This document shows, in pieces, positions 35,002 through 44,435 of a stretch of DNA of 64,000 nucleotides. This stretch comes from Pseudophaeomoniella oleicola (taxonomy: Eukaryota; Ascomycota; Eurotiomycetes; Phaeomoniellales; Phaeomoniellaceae). The position numbers were made by a program, and so were the translations under genes. Each line of letters begins with the position of its first letter. The first letter of the stretch is position 1. The notes below the pieces were generated by a model. The model was not told the DNA's origin and made no database searches. It worked only from the letters and a program-made list of their open reading frames with translations. The stretch is taken from NCBI GenBank assembly GCA_003868215.1, contig QWDQ01000059.1, positions 6,850-70,849 on the forward strand, written 5' to 3'.

Positions 35002-36186
35002 ATGGGCTCAGAGAGCAACCCGACCTCTCCCAATGCGATCCCTCAGCGCACAAGCTCCACAGGTCTGAACTCTATACACCATCAGCCGTCGAAACCTGTA
35101 CTCAGACCACTTGCAGAGGAGAGCTGGCTATCCCGAAATAATAAGACCAGCGCAAAAAAGGATGAGTCCCCGAGTGGAGAGAAGGAATCCTTGAAAGAGA
35201 ATGCGAACGGGACTGCGCCTACGAGCTCGGGGCAACAACGGCGGCACACCAAGCGGATATCAACCGCCGAGCAAGTGTATTATAAGTCTTCCGGGTGGTC
35301 AGCTGAGAAGGAACGCATTGTTCTTGGACCTTATGACTACATGTTCTCACACCCCGGAAAGGATATTCGCGCACAGATGATCAACGCCTTCAATGCAGTT
35401 CTCCAGGTTCCAGGTGACTCGCTAGCCATAATCACCAAAGTAACGGGCATGTTACATACGGCATCTCTCTTGGTGGATGATGTTGAGGACTCGTCTGAGC
35501 TCCGTCGAGGGATCCCGGTTGCTCACAGCATCTTCGGCACAGCACAGACCATAAATTCCGCAAATTATGTCTATTTTCTGGCGCTACAAGAGGTGCAAAA
35601 GCTGAAGAACAACGACAGTGCGATCAATGTTTTCATGTCCGAATTGCTGAACCTCCATCGTGGACAGGGCATGGACCTGTTTTGGCGTGATACGCTGACG
35701 TGTCCCACAGAGGATGACTATTTAGAAATGGTTCAGAACAAGACAGGAGGCCTCTTTCGCCTAGCCATCAAGCTTATGCAGGCGGAATCATTCGTATCCA
35801 AGGATTGTGTACCATTGGTGAACATCATGGGCCTCATATTCCAGATTTGCGATGACTACCTCAATTTATCATCTAGCTCATACACACAGAACAAAGGGCT
35901 GTGCGAAGATCTGACCGAGGGTAAATTCTCCTTTCCGGTCATCCATTCAGTGCGGGCCGCACCGGACAACTTACAGCTCATCAATATCTTGAAGCAAAAG
36001 ACCAGGAACGAAGAAGTCAAGCGTTATGCGATATCATACATGGAAGGCACAGGAAGCTTCGAATACACCCGCGGGGTAGTTCGGGAACTCAAATCGAAGG
36101 CCGAGGAGCTGATACGAGGACTTGATGATGGGATGACAGATGTCAGCGGTATCAAAACTATACTCGCAATGATGGATGTGCAGTGA
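35002..36186 (+). CDS. Geranylgeranyl diphosphate synthase
   Basis: A trans-prenyltransferase that makes geranylgeranyl diphosphate from isopentenyl and farnesyl diphosphate, for protein prenylation and isoprenoids. Single exon of 394 residues. Both aspartate-rich motifs are present: DDVED at 159-163 (first Asp-rich motif) and DDYLN at 284-288. Substrate-binding context [12 protein letters not shown] near 119-130 matches eukaryotic class III enzymes. The first 85 residues are a polar, Ser/Thr-rich extension without clear targeting. No terpene cyclase, cytochrome P450 or transporter lies beside it, which favours a primary-metabolism paralogue (Bts1/al-3 type) over a diterpene cluster enzyme. 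Confidence 0.94.
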   Translation: MGSESNPTSPNAIPQRTSSTGLNSIHHQPSKPVLRPLAEESWLSRNNKTSAKKDESPSGEKESLKENANGTAPTSSGQQRRHTKRISTAEQVYYKSSGWSAEKERIVLGPYDYMFSHPGKDIRAQMINAFNAVLQVPGDSLAIITKVTGMLHTASLLVDDVEDSSELRRGIPVAHSIFGTAQTINSANYVYFLALQEVQKLKNNDSAINVFMSELLNLHRGQGMDLFWRDTLTCPTEDDYLEMVQNKTGGLFRLAIKLMQAESFVSKDCVPLVNIMGLIFQICDDYLNLSSSSYTQNKGLCEDLTEGKFSFPVIHSVRAAPDNLQLINILKQKTRNEEVKRYAISYMEGTGSFEYTRGVVRELKSKAEELIRGLDDGMTDVSGIKTILAMMDVQ

Positions 36187-37370
36187 TTTACTGGCGGCCG
36201 AATCTTGCCAAACATTTGGTGACGGAGACAGTCTATGATTTTGGATATGCCTTTCTGATGACAATACCCCCAGGACGAATGGTTCCTCTTTACGATATGA
36301 TTATAACATGTACAGCTAGCTAGCTTTGTATACAAGTCGGCTTTGAGCTTCAATCTTACCATATCTACTTGGATCCAATGCTGTGGTAGTTTACCAGCTG
36401 AGGTGCACTATAAGGGAACAGATATGAGTGATAATTCGGAATCTGGATTCCGGGATTGGATGCCTATCTTATGTAGTTATTCCTGCTCCAGCACACCAGG
36501 GACCATAGACATACTGGAGGTTTATCATTATTTGCCCGATAGTGGTTTAGTGCTGGATGACTTGGTCTTCATCTTACCTCCACAGGAGCAATGCTTAGTC
36601 CTGCCTTGTGCACGGCCGGACTATGGCGCTCGCCTGCTCGGAAAACGCTGGCCGTCTGTTGAACGTCCAGACGTGCGCGTATTGCAGTAAGACATGACCG
36701 TCCACGGTGATATTTGCCAAGCTCCTCGTCTGACTAGATACTTCCGTTCGTTCGAGGTCATTCGTCGTAAAGATAGCGACACTCTGAGGAGATCAGCATT
36801 TTCGGGGACAAAAGAGGGCCAAGACATGTGATGTCCTCCTTTTCCATTGCAGGAACGTCGACTCATCACGGTGATACCTACATTGCATCGAATGATGAGT
36901 GAACAGTAGACGATCGTCTTGATGGGCACACGACCGGTCCCTTAAAGCATTGCACTATCATCTTCCAGGTTGATCAATCATTTATCGACGGCTTTGGATC
37001 GAGGGTGGTGATGTGAATATCTCTATTTTTGGGCGCTTAGAGGCGTGATAGTCCCAGCGAATTAGAGGTTAGGTCAGCCATGTTTCACAGCGTCCTCGTC
37101 AATGATTCGGCAATGGCTTCTCCACCACCATCGTTTGTACCTGGAAGTTATGCACTTCTCCCCCGCCTATCAACATCTCACGACCAACCAATGATCTTGT
37201 TTCCCTCGCCTCAATCACTCACCGTCAATCGAGTCTAGACGTGCTCTGATCTCTGTGCCACTATGCATATATGCGCAGCCGCCCTGCTGTTGTCATCCTG
37301 CGACGCTTGTTCTCTACATCCGAAGCAGTGGCCTGTTTCGCATCTCTCACCAGGATGACCTGAAATTAGA
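36187..37370. other. Intergenic, no gene seen
   Basis: About 1.2 kb; only short unconvincing open frames (up to 115 codons at 36343-36690). It includes the promoter of the membrane-protein gene at 37371. Confidence 0.5.
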
Positions 37371-38996
37371 ATGAGTAGACGTATATTGTCCTCCAGAGCA
37401 TCATTCAGTTCCCAACTATTTATCACACTCCTTTATCAACTGACTTCAGTATATGCTGCTCCCGAGCTACGCCGAGGATTGAATATCGATAACAGTCCTG
37501 GGCCTCCGCCAGACCGCCAGCTATTGACCTACCAGGTAGCAGGGATCGTTGGATCATACGCTCTGGTCGCAATCACTGCACTGACACTCCTTTTGGTACT
37601 AGGACGTCGTTTGCGTAAGGAGACTTTGGCTGAGCCAACTCTCTATAGAATGGAGATCGCCAGACCCTATCCAAATGGAACAACTCTGGGCGTTGGCAAA
37701 GACATAAGTCCCGTGTCACCCACCAAGCAGAACTGGGAGAGTCCAACAGACTCCGATACTACCTATCTATATCCCAGCCCTGTGAGCCCTACAACCGCTG
37801 CCAACAGATCCTGGACCAAACCCTCAGGCGTTTCGCAGCGAACAATGCCATCGCAGAACGGGAGTGTTGTCACTTTCGATGACAGGGTGCTGGAGGCTGA
37901 TCGAGCTCGGGCCCAAACAGACCTTGAAACTCTTTACGCAGCCGTCGCTCTCCACGAAGACGAGAAGGAGGAGAGGAGAGGAGACATGGGTAGGGACGAA
38001 GAACCCAACAGAGCCCCTTCACTCCGGTCTCCCCGACAAGATACTTTTCCAGGCTTGCCATCGTCGCCGAGACCGCAGAACCAGTCTTTCTCTACACTGG
38101 CATCCCCACGACAAGAGCAATTTGGCATGCATGCTCTGGCTTCTCCGAGGCAAGATCAGTTCCCCTCAGCTATGCTTTCACCTCAACAAGCACAATTTGC
38201 ACCGTTGGCATCTCCTCAATATGCTCAGTACCCATACGGTCAAATGCCCTTGTCACCTGGCCAACTATCACACCCTATGGCTCCAACACCGGTGAATCCA
38301 TTGAGCCCTCCTCTGAGCCCGAAGGAATCACGATTGTCAAAAGCAAACCCACTCTCTTTCTTCTCTTCGCGGAAGAGCAGATCAAGCGACAAGACAGACT
38401 CGTTCAGGATTTCACTCAAGGGTCTCCCAATCTCCGAGCCTCTTGGATCTGCTAGACACAATAATTCAGTTGGTATGCCGCCTGAAGATGGACCGATGTC
38501 ACCTCGAGTATACGCTCCGGGGCCACCGCCTCCTACCCCTGGTCATTACAAGACCGACCTCAGTGTTATGCCAACAATACCCCAGTCAGCCGAACCATCT
38601 CCTCAACCTCAGTTCCAGTTGTCCAAACCTCCAACGGCTTCCCGTGCAGCTCCACCTACACCTTTGACTCTTGGTACCAGCAACGTGGATCTTTCGGGCA
38701 CCAGTACACCGAACAGGTCCACCGGGGCGCTTCCCCTCCGTAATTACGGCCCTGCGCCACCACAGTCCGCACCTTTCACACGCTTGCAGTTCGCCGACCG
38801 CCGTGAGAGCAGGATCGCCCCAGGTCCCAAGACCGGCATGCCTTACCCCCACAGCCCATACATGCCTTTCAGTCCCGTCACCCCGGTTAGCGCATCAATC
38901 AAGACGGGCAAGGAATTGAAATTGGCCAAGAAGATCGCAAGGAAGATGGAAGCCACCGAGATGGTGAAGGACTCAGACGAGATCTGGGGAAGTTAG
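37371..38996 (+). CDS. Single-pass membrane protein with disordered Pro/Ser-rich tail
   Basis: An unrecognised fungal membrane protein of 541 residues, single exon. It opens with a basic-hydrophobic signal (residues 1-30, ending near VYAA). A short extracellular stub follows, then one transmembrane helix at about 53-78 (GIVGSYALVAITALTLLLVL) with positive residues (GRRLRK) on the cytoplasmic side. The remaining 460 residues are Pro/Ser/Gln-rich. A loose repeat, S-P-R-Q-x-Q/T-F, occurs about five times between residues 220 and 285. A basic, helical C-terminus (KELKLAKKIARKM) ends the protein. The layout is that of a cell-surface stub signalling to, or scaffolding, something on the inner side of the membrane; this is an inference. 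Confidence 0.85.
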   Translation: MSRRILSSRASFSSQLFITLLYQLTSVYAAPELRRGLNIDNSPGPPPDRQLLTYQVAGIVGSYALVAITALTLLLVLGRRLRKETLAEPTLYRMEIARPYPNGTTLGVGKDISPVSPTKQNWESPTDSDTTYLYPSPVSPTTAANRSWTKPSGVSQRTMPSQNGSVVTFDDRVLEADRARAQTDLETLYAAVALHEDEKEERRGDMGRDEEPNRAPSLRSPRQDTFPGLPSSPRPQNQSFSTLASPRQEQFGMHALASPRQDQFPSAMLSPQQAQFAPLASPQYAQYPYGQMPLSPGQLSHPMAPTPVNPLSPPLSPKESRLSKANPLSFFSSRKSRSSDKTDSFRISLKGLPISEPLGSARHNNSVGMPPEDGPMSPRVYAPGPPPPTPGHYKTDLSVMPTIPQSAEPSPQPQFQLSKPPTASRAAPPTPLTLGTSNVDLSGTSTPNRSTGALPLRNYGPAPPQSAPFTRLQFADRRESRIAPGPKTGMPYPHSPYMPFSPVTPVSASIKTGKELKLAKKIARKMEATEMVKDSDEIWGS

Positions 38997-39663
38997 GCTG
39001 ACAGGTAGCAAGGCTTGTCGTAATTTGTGTCATATATTTGATATTTCCTCTTTTATTTCCTTATATATTTCCCTCCCCTTTTCTTTTTTATTCCCCCAAT
39101 GAAAACTAAAATTTTCGATATGGAAATCCGCAGCTTCCCTCCTTGCTGGCTTTTTTGTCTGGTCTTTACCTACGTATTCACATATCCAAATAAAAAAGGG
39201 GACTCATTTTGTCGCCGGTCGTGGTGGGACGGGGTAGGAGGTGGGTTGGTGTTTTCCTCTGTTTTCTTTGATGTTTGGCTCCCCCCCCCCCCCCTTTTTT
39301 TTTTCGCTTGATGTATGTACCTTAGGTATATATACCTACCTAGGTAGGTAGTCGGGCTCGGCTTGGTCAAATCATGAAGCCAGTCATTTATTTTATTTCA
39401 TACGGTAAAAGATTTTTTTCAGTGATATTTTATATTTTTTGTGTGCATCTGATTTAAGTGCTTGACTTCACTCGCCGTTTCTGACTTCATGACTTCACGG
39501 ATCGATACTCAACACTTTAACAAGCCCCTCCAACTCACATACGACATCCTCATACACAGCGTTTCTTACATCCGCCTTCGTCAAATCGTCGTCGTACCGA
39601 AAACATTTCCGAGCGAGCCGCTGGAACCTCGGTCCCAAGGGTGTCGGGCGCAGATCCCAAGGA
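38997..39663. other. Intergenic with C/T homopolymers and a possible - strand exon
   Basis: The 3' flank of the membrane-protein gene: pyrimidine-rich DNA, a C run followed by a T run (about 39283-39304) and a TACCTAGGTAGGTA cluster (about 39317-39350). The minus-strand DUF7580-like piece described separately lies at 39495-39686. Confidence 0.55.
39283..39304 (+). repeat. Poly-C / poly-T tract
   Basis: A run of about 13-15 C immediately followed by a run of about 10 T in a 3' flanking region. Confidence 0.85.
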
Positions 39664-39686
39664 ATGAGACCTCTTGTAGGCCCCAT
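39495..39686 (-). pseudogene. Possible C-terminal fragment of a DUF7580-like protein
   Basis: A minus-strand frame with an amphipathic, helix-rich sequence: GPRFQRLARKCFRYDDD, ADVRNAVYEDVVCELEGL, ending LSIDP. The pattern of a Cys in a helix, an acidic loop and then R-x-AVYEDVV-x-LE resembles the C-terminal end of fungal DUF7580 (HeLo/prion-inhibition associated) proteins. The part of such a protein that should precede it is not found next to it. It may be the far end of the piece at 40.37-41.17 kb. The link is by pattern only and the strand is also crossed by the small + strand gene's first exon, so confidence is low. Confidence 0.35.
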
Positions 39687-40361
39687 TCTTCCTGGAGCGG
39701 CAGTTCTCTTAATTCAAAAGGATGATCACTGCTGACATCAATTCAGATACCATCTAAGAAAATTCGTCGACCCGTTCACCCTAAAAGCAAACTGAATTTG
39801 GTGTCTCATGCAGACGATGACGATAATAACGCTGCGGAATCGGCTGTGAAAGTAGACCAAGCTGCAATCGCTACATCCACTCTTACAGCTTCTCCTGATA
39901 CTCATACGTCTAACCCACGTAAGAGAGCAGCCTCGACCGAGTTACCAGCTCCAACTCCTAGCAAGGTCAACAAGACAGAGCCAGAGCCAGAGAATGAGGA
40001 AATGATATCAATGAGCGCGACGATTCGAGGGATCGCCCAGCTCCTACGCAGGACTAACGAAATAAGAGTACAACGAAACATATCAAATATCACGCCAACC
40101 AGACCACCGAAAAGAAGTCCAGATACGAGGAGGGATTTCTTAAAGAGAGCTCACCATCGTCATATGTCATCGTCGAGCCCAATGAGCGAGACAGAAAAGG
40201 AAGAAGATATATCGTTCAGACCTCACGCGCTGTACACCCTCCAAGAGCGCGTCATGGCAGAGGTGAAACATCTCGGCCGGCAAGCAAGCGATGTCCCTAA
40301 GGAGAACAAGGCTGAAGGCAAGAATGTGGAAGACAGTCCGGACTTCTGGATAGTGAAGTAG
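39664..40361 (+). CDS. Small hypothetical nuclear-type protein
   Basis: An unrecognised, polar protein of about 209 residues. The main exon is 39747-40361; it follows an acceptor with a good CTGAC branch and opens IPSKKIRRPVHPKSKLN, a basic stretch like a nuclear localisation signal. A possible first exon is 39664-39675 (MRPL), joined by a 71-nt intron. This start is tentative. An acidic patch (DDDDNN), a Thr/Pro-rich linker, a helical segment (ATIRGIAQLLRRTNEIRVQ) and a well-formed end (HALYTLQERVMAEVKHLGRQ ... DFWIVK) follow. The conserved-looking C-terminal helix argues that this frame is real. No catalytic motif is visible. Confidence 0.6.
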
Positions 40362-41170
40362 TGAGAGAGTCCAGCGAGAGGCCATGGTGTAGAGTGGAAC
40401 TGGAGGACGGCTACGGCAAGACGAAGAGCGATCTTCAGTTGGTCAATGATTGGCGAAGTCCTCTTTGTGGAACGCTGGACCAGTTCTTCGAGAGATATGA
40501 TGAGCTTGTCTGTCGTTTGCTGCGACGGACTGTGGTCTGTTTCACGGGTCGTTCCAGAATAGAAAGTGTGCGTGTAACTGTTGGAACTCTCGAGGCAATA
40601 CAAGCAATGCTCTGCGCGGCTTGGGCCACCGTGACATATCTTCTGCCTGTTCTGGTTCAATAGGCGACACAAGTTCAATTTCCCGCCACGCTCGCTTACT
40701 GCTTCTGTAGAGAGAATCGAGGGGTCGGTCACAGCCAAAGACACTGGCAAACTTGGAGTTGCTGATTCTGTGGTCAAATCTGGTCTTAGCCTTTTGTTAA
40801 GGTCTAGTCCAGACCTCTCATTCATTGAACGATGTCTCTTCGGCGGCAGAGGTCTTGCTTGTGTTTGGCAGGAAGGAGGTTTAAGGAGAGCGGTAAGGCG
40901 TTTTCGACTCCAGACATGGGAGAAGCGGCAGACGCCGAATTCAAACCCACGGGTTTCCGAGAATTCGAGTCTAATCTTGAAGCTGTGCATTGCACATAGA
41001 GCCACATCAACGGCTCTGTCTCCCGTGTATACAAAATCAAGTGCCTCGTGTGCCTCTAAATGTACGAATGAGAGTGCACCACAGATCGGAGGAGTCCCAT
41101 CACTCGTATACTCCGACTTCGAAGGCTGACCAAGCATAATCTCCAGAGTGAGCCTTAGACCCTCACTCAA
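40223..41170 (-). pseudogene. DUF7580-like gene fragment
   Basis: A minus-strand frame of 315 codons opening on TTG; the first ATG gives MLGQPSKSEY. Residues roughly 20-270 look like the central part of fungal DUF7580 proteins, with a helical segment ending EHCLYCLESS, then SLEELVQRST and the hallmark ALRLAVAVLQFHSTPW near residues 245-260. Directly after this Trp the sequence stops resembling the family, within about 15 bases of the end of the oppositely oriented small gene that ends at 40361. The kinase-lobe-like remainder is not found in place. I read this as a fragment of a larger gene. Gene models that call it a shorter intact protein are possible. Confidence 0.5.
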
Positions 41171-41171
41171 G

Positions 41172-42437
41172 CTGACAGTTCGACCATTTAGCTACCTGTC
41201 AATCTCATCCAAAACACCCATTCACCCATTCACCCATTCACCTGTCCGTCCATCCGATCTTCTGTCCTTACAATCATGACACTCCAGGTTGATATTCTCT
41301 CATAAGACTACCACCTAATTACAAATTTACCCAGCAGTGAAACCGCTTGTTCACTCCCTCCCTGCCCCTTTCCCCTTTCCCCTTTCCCCTTTCCAACCCC
41401 ACCTCTCTCCTTCCCGAGGACCATACAGTATATTCACAAGCCCGAACTAGGACATCACATTTCCTTCATGAAGCCATATACACATACTTAGTCATAATCA
41501 TATCTTCTTCTCCTACCCATCTACCTATCTAGCCAGCTAGTCAGATATCCAAACCCCTTCTCCTCCCCAAACCCAAATCGAAACACACATACACGAAAGA
41601 GAAGTCCAAGATAGTTCATTCACTTCCGCTGCACCACACTGCACTGCACTGCATTGCCTTTATAAACGTATCATCCGTACATATCCGCACACATACACCA
41701 GAATATATAAACACATTCTGAAAAAGCCATAGCATTCGAAGAAGAAAAATCCCCGGAAAGGCAAAAATCTTGAGATCAAAGACCAATCAATCAATCAATC
41801 ATACATGTTCTACATACAGATCGCTTGCTTGCTTGCTTAGAAAATTCCCCCATTTCCCCCCTTTTGATTTCCTTTCCTTGCCTTTCCTTTCCTGTTTTGA
41901 TCCCCATAGCCATTGACAAAGAAAAGTGAGAAAAGGGTTCCGCGTGCCTTGTTTGACGGCCCCCGGATCCACGATTTTAGTTGTTTTGGTTTGTTTTGTT
42001 TTGATGCCGAAGCTGTCCGTTCTCCCGTTGTTTTGGTTGTTCCGATTGACCACCCAGATCTCCGCGTTGTCCATGATTTGAAAAGTGTGAAAACATATGA
42101 GAGGAAAAAAAAGAGGGAGAGATATAGATGTGGATCGTGGTAAGAGGGGGGTGGCTCTGCCGGATCTGGAAATAGAAATTTCGAAATTGAGGTAAAAAAA
42201 AAAGGAAACATTGAATCGAAGACGAATATGGCAAAGGCTTGCTCGAAGATGGGACGGGACGCAAAGGCGCGCTGATGGTGCGGAAGGCTGGCAAGGATCC
42301 AAGGAGCGAAAGTAATGGGTAAGGCTGCGGCCGAATGGCGAGATTGGCTCGATAGAGATGCCAATGAGGTTTATGTGTGCCAGCAAAGCGCTATACTGAC
42401 CCAATAGCAACGGCGGGCACACTCAGGTCGGAGCAGG
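41172..42437. other. Intergenic, repeat-rich
   Basis: Contains a TTCACCCA tandem (about 41219-41243), a CCCTTT tandem (about 41362-41392), a CACTG tandem (about 41635-41655), an AATC run (about 41786-41802) and a GCTT run (about 41823-41839). It serves as the 3' flank of the minus-strand gene at 42.4 kb. Open frames at 41799-42422 are low-complexity and were not called. Confidence 0.6.
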
Positions 42438-44435
42438 CTACGCTTCGATCGTCTCTCGCTTCTTCGGTTTGACTGTCCGGAGCACGGCTCCGTCCACGCC
42501 GCTGTTGTCGTAGAAAAATATGTCAAAATTTAGACTCTCGCGGAGGTCATCATCTGGATTGTAGATGTAAGTCTCCGGCTTGATGGTGGGAGTTTGAGAG
42601 GGCGTCGGTGACGAGGAGGAGTGAGGTATTGGAGAAGCCGGAAACGAGAGAGGCTGACTCAAAAGAGTCTCTGCAGTGGATATAGAGTTCATGGTGTCGC
42701 ATGAGGAGAAGGTGTCCATGGTAGAGGTCGTGTTCGGGCGAGGAAGGCACTCATACTTGCGGTCCGCTGGGGACGCGTGAAAGTCCACGGTTGATACGCT
42801 GGAAGGTAATGAGTCTCTGACCGAATCACTGAGGCTTTCGCTTGGGGCCGATGACCCAAAGCTCTTGTCTAGGTATTCACCCTGTGAACTACGCTTTGAC
42901 GATCTCCTGGATCGTTCTTCGGTGCGAGCGGCGGATTTAAGTAACGAGCCTAGCGTCATCGAGTCTGCTCGCGCAAGTGCGGGCTTCGAGGGCAGTTCTT
43001 CTTCCGTGCTAGACTCTTCTGGGATATCAGTCACAGTCGGCATGCCCTCAAGCGGCACATCATCTTCATTGCCTTGGGGCACTGGAGGCAGTGAGGTTGG
43101 GGGTGGCGAACTTGGTGGAGGAATATAAGTACTTGATCCACTGGGCGAACAAAAATGCTGCGCGGATCTCTGTTTCCGAATAGGCTGTTCTTGCCCCACG
43201 GAAGTGGTGTCGAAGCCCTCCATCGACTCCGGTCGACTACCATGCCACGACCGCCTACCAGAAGATCGCCCAAGCTGGGATTGAGATATCACGAATAGTT
43301 CGTTCTCGCTGGGCGACCGCTGAGAAGTGGTTCGGCTTCTCCGTCGAGAGGAACGTTTAGATACTATGAGAGCACGGTCGTTCTGAGCCGTTTTGGCCTC
43401 CATTGCTGTCAAATAGGTGCTTCTCATGTTCTCGATCATCGTTCGTATGTCTTCGCGGCTCGCGTTTGGTTCGGGTGATCGCATATTGCTGCGCGGGTCG
43501 TGTGACCAGAGGGAGGCACCCTCAGACAGGGATGGACTAATACCTGGACGTGGAGAATTCCAGGACGAGCTTGGGCTCAATGCACGACTGACCAACAGGG
43601 GCGAGTCTCGGCCTTGCTGGGAGAATGTGCCACGACGTGAAGTTGGAGCCGTCTGGCTCGTGTTCTGGGTCTGACCAGCTTCTGTATGAGTAAAGAGAGT
43701 AGCCAGCCTAGTGTTCTCAGCCTTCCATAACGCTTCTACGGCAAGATTGGGTTCCTCGCCTCCACTGAGGATAGAAGCTCGACTAGGAGAGGGTGATTCG
43801 CTGCGACGAAGGAAAAGTGGACGTGGCTGGCTAGGTAAGTGGGTCTGACTTGATGCCCGGCTGCGACCTCTATCGGACGAAGTGGCACTCAGCCTTGAGT
43901 CGCGCCTGAAGGTTGGGAGTTCTCGAATTGGCGAAGGGGTTCGTTGGGACGAAACATCATCGGCACGCCTAATATCGTCCTTGGTCAAAGGACGTCTGGC
44001 ACGTTGTTGGTTCGCTTGCGAAGTCGAAGGCCGTCTAAGCTCCTTCTTTCCCACAATATACTGTCCATCTCGAATGTCATTCAGCGTTCTCTCGTGATCC
44101 TGCTGCGTCATAATGAGCTCCCCTGTCGCTAAGCGTCGACTTGTCTGCAGTTTGACAGGCCCATTGCCATGAACCGGATTGCCAACAAATATTGGAGTTT
44201 TGCCGGGTGCGGCAGCCGTGTAAGGTGAAGCTTGAAATCCATCAATCTCCGACCCGCGGATTTCATTTGACAGATCTTGAGATACGCTCACAGCTAAGTT
44301 GTTTGATTGATCATTGGCTTTGAACAGTGGATTTGAATTATGTTCTTCTGCTGGAAGAGGCGTTGATATGTCCAGACGTGAGCCATTGCGATCCGCTCTG
44401 AGTGAGGCAAGATATCTCTTAAACCGTGACTCCAT
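42438..44435 (-). CDS. Large disordered Ser/Pro-rich protein
   Basis: A single-exon frame of 665 codons starting at an ATG (MESRFKRYLASLRADRNG) and ending KPKKRETIEA. I do not recognise it. Almost the whole protein is Ser/Arg/Pro-rich and likely disordered, with many S-P and R-x-x-S sites. Two stretches look structured: a segment near residues 100-135 (ELIMTQQDHERTLNDIRDGQ) and the C-terminus (YIYNPDDDLRESLNFDIFF). A central helical piece (EDIRTMIENMRSTYLTAMEA) may be a short coiled coil. The ends being more ordered than the middle suggests that these are the conserved modules. No membrane segment or signal is seen. Confidence 0.8.
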   Translation of the reverse strand: MESRFKRYLASLRADRNGSRLDISTPLPAEEHNSNPLFKANDQSNNLAVSVSQDLSNEIRGSEIDGFQASPYTAAAPGKTPIFVGNPVHGNGPVKLQTSRRLATGELIMTQQDHERTLNDIRDGQYIVGKKELRRPSTSQANQQRARRPLTKDDIRRADDVSSQRTPSPIRELPTFRRDSRLSATSSDRGRSRASSQTHLPSQPRPLFLRRSESPSPSRASILSGGEEPNLAVEALWKAENTRLATLFTHTEAGQTQNTSQTAPTSRRGTFSQQGRDSPLLVSRALSPSSSWNSPRPGISPSLSEGASLWSHDPRSNMRSPEPNASREDIRTMIENMRSTYLTAMEAKTAQNDRALIVSKRSSRRRSRTTSQRSPSENELFVISQSQLGRSSGRRSWHGSRPESMEGFDTTSVGQEQPIRKQRSAQHFCSPSGSSTYIPPPSSPPPTSLPPVPQGNEDDVPLEGMPTVTDIPEESSTEEELPSKPALARADSMTLGSLLKSAARTEERSRRSSKRSSQGEYLDKSFGSSAPSESLSDSVRDSLPSSVSTVDFHASPADRKYECLPRPNTTSTMDTFSSCDTMNSISTAETLLSQPLSFPASPIPHSSSSPTPSQTPTIKPETYIYNPDDDLRESLNFDIFFYDNSGVDGAVLRTVKPKKRETIEA

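Noticed and set aside
35002-36186. Diterpene biosynthetic cluster around GGPP synthase
   Set aside because: No terpene cyclase, P450, or other tailoring genes lie on either side.
36343-36690. 115-codon plus-strand frame after GGPP synthase
   Set aside because: No conserved features and no splice links to a neighbour.
41799-42422. 207-codon minus-strand frame downstream of the disordered-protein gene
   Set aside because: Composition follows T/C-rich low-complexity DNA and the frame starts on a non-ATG codon; most likely 3' untranslated sequence.
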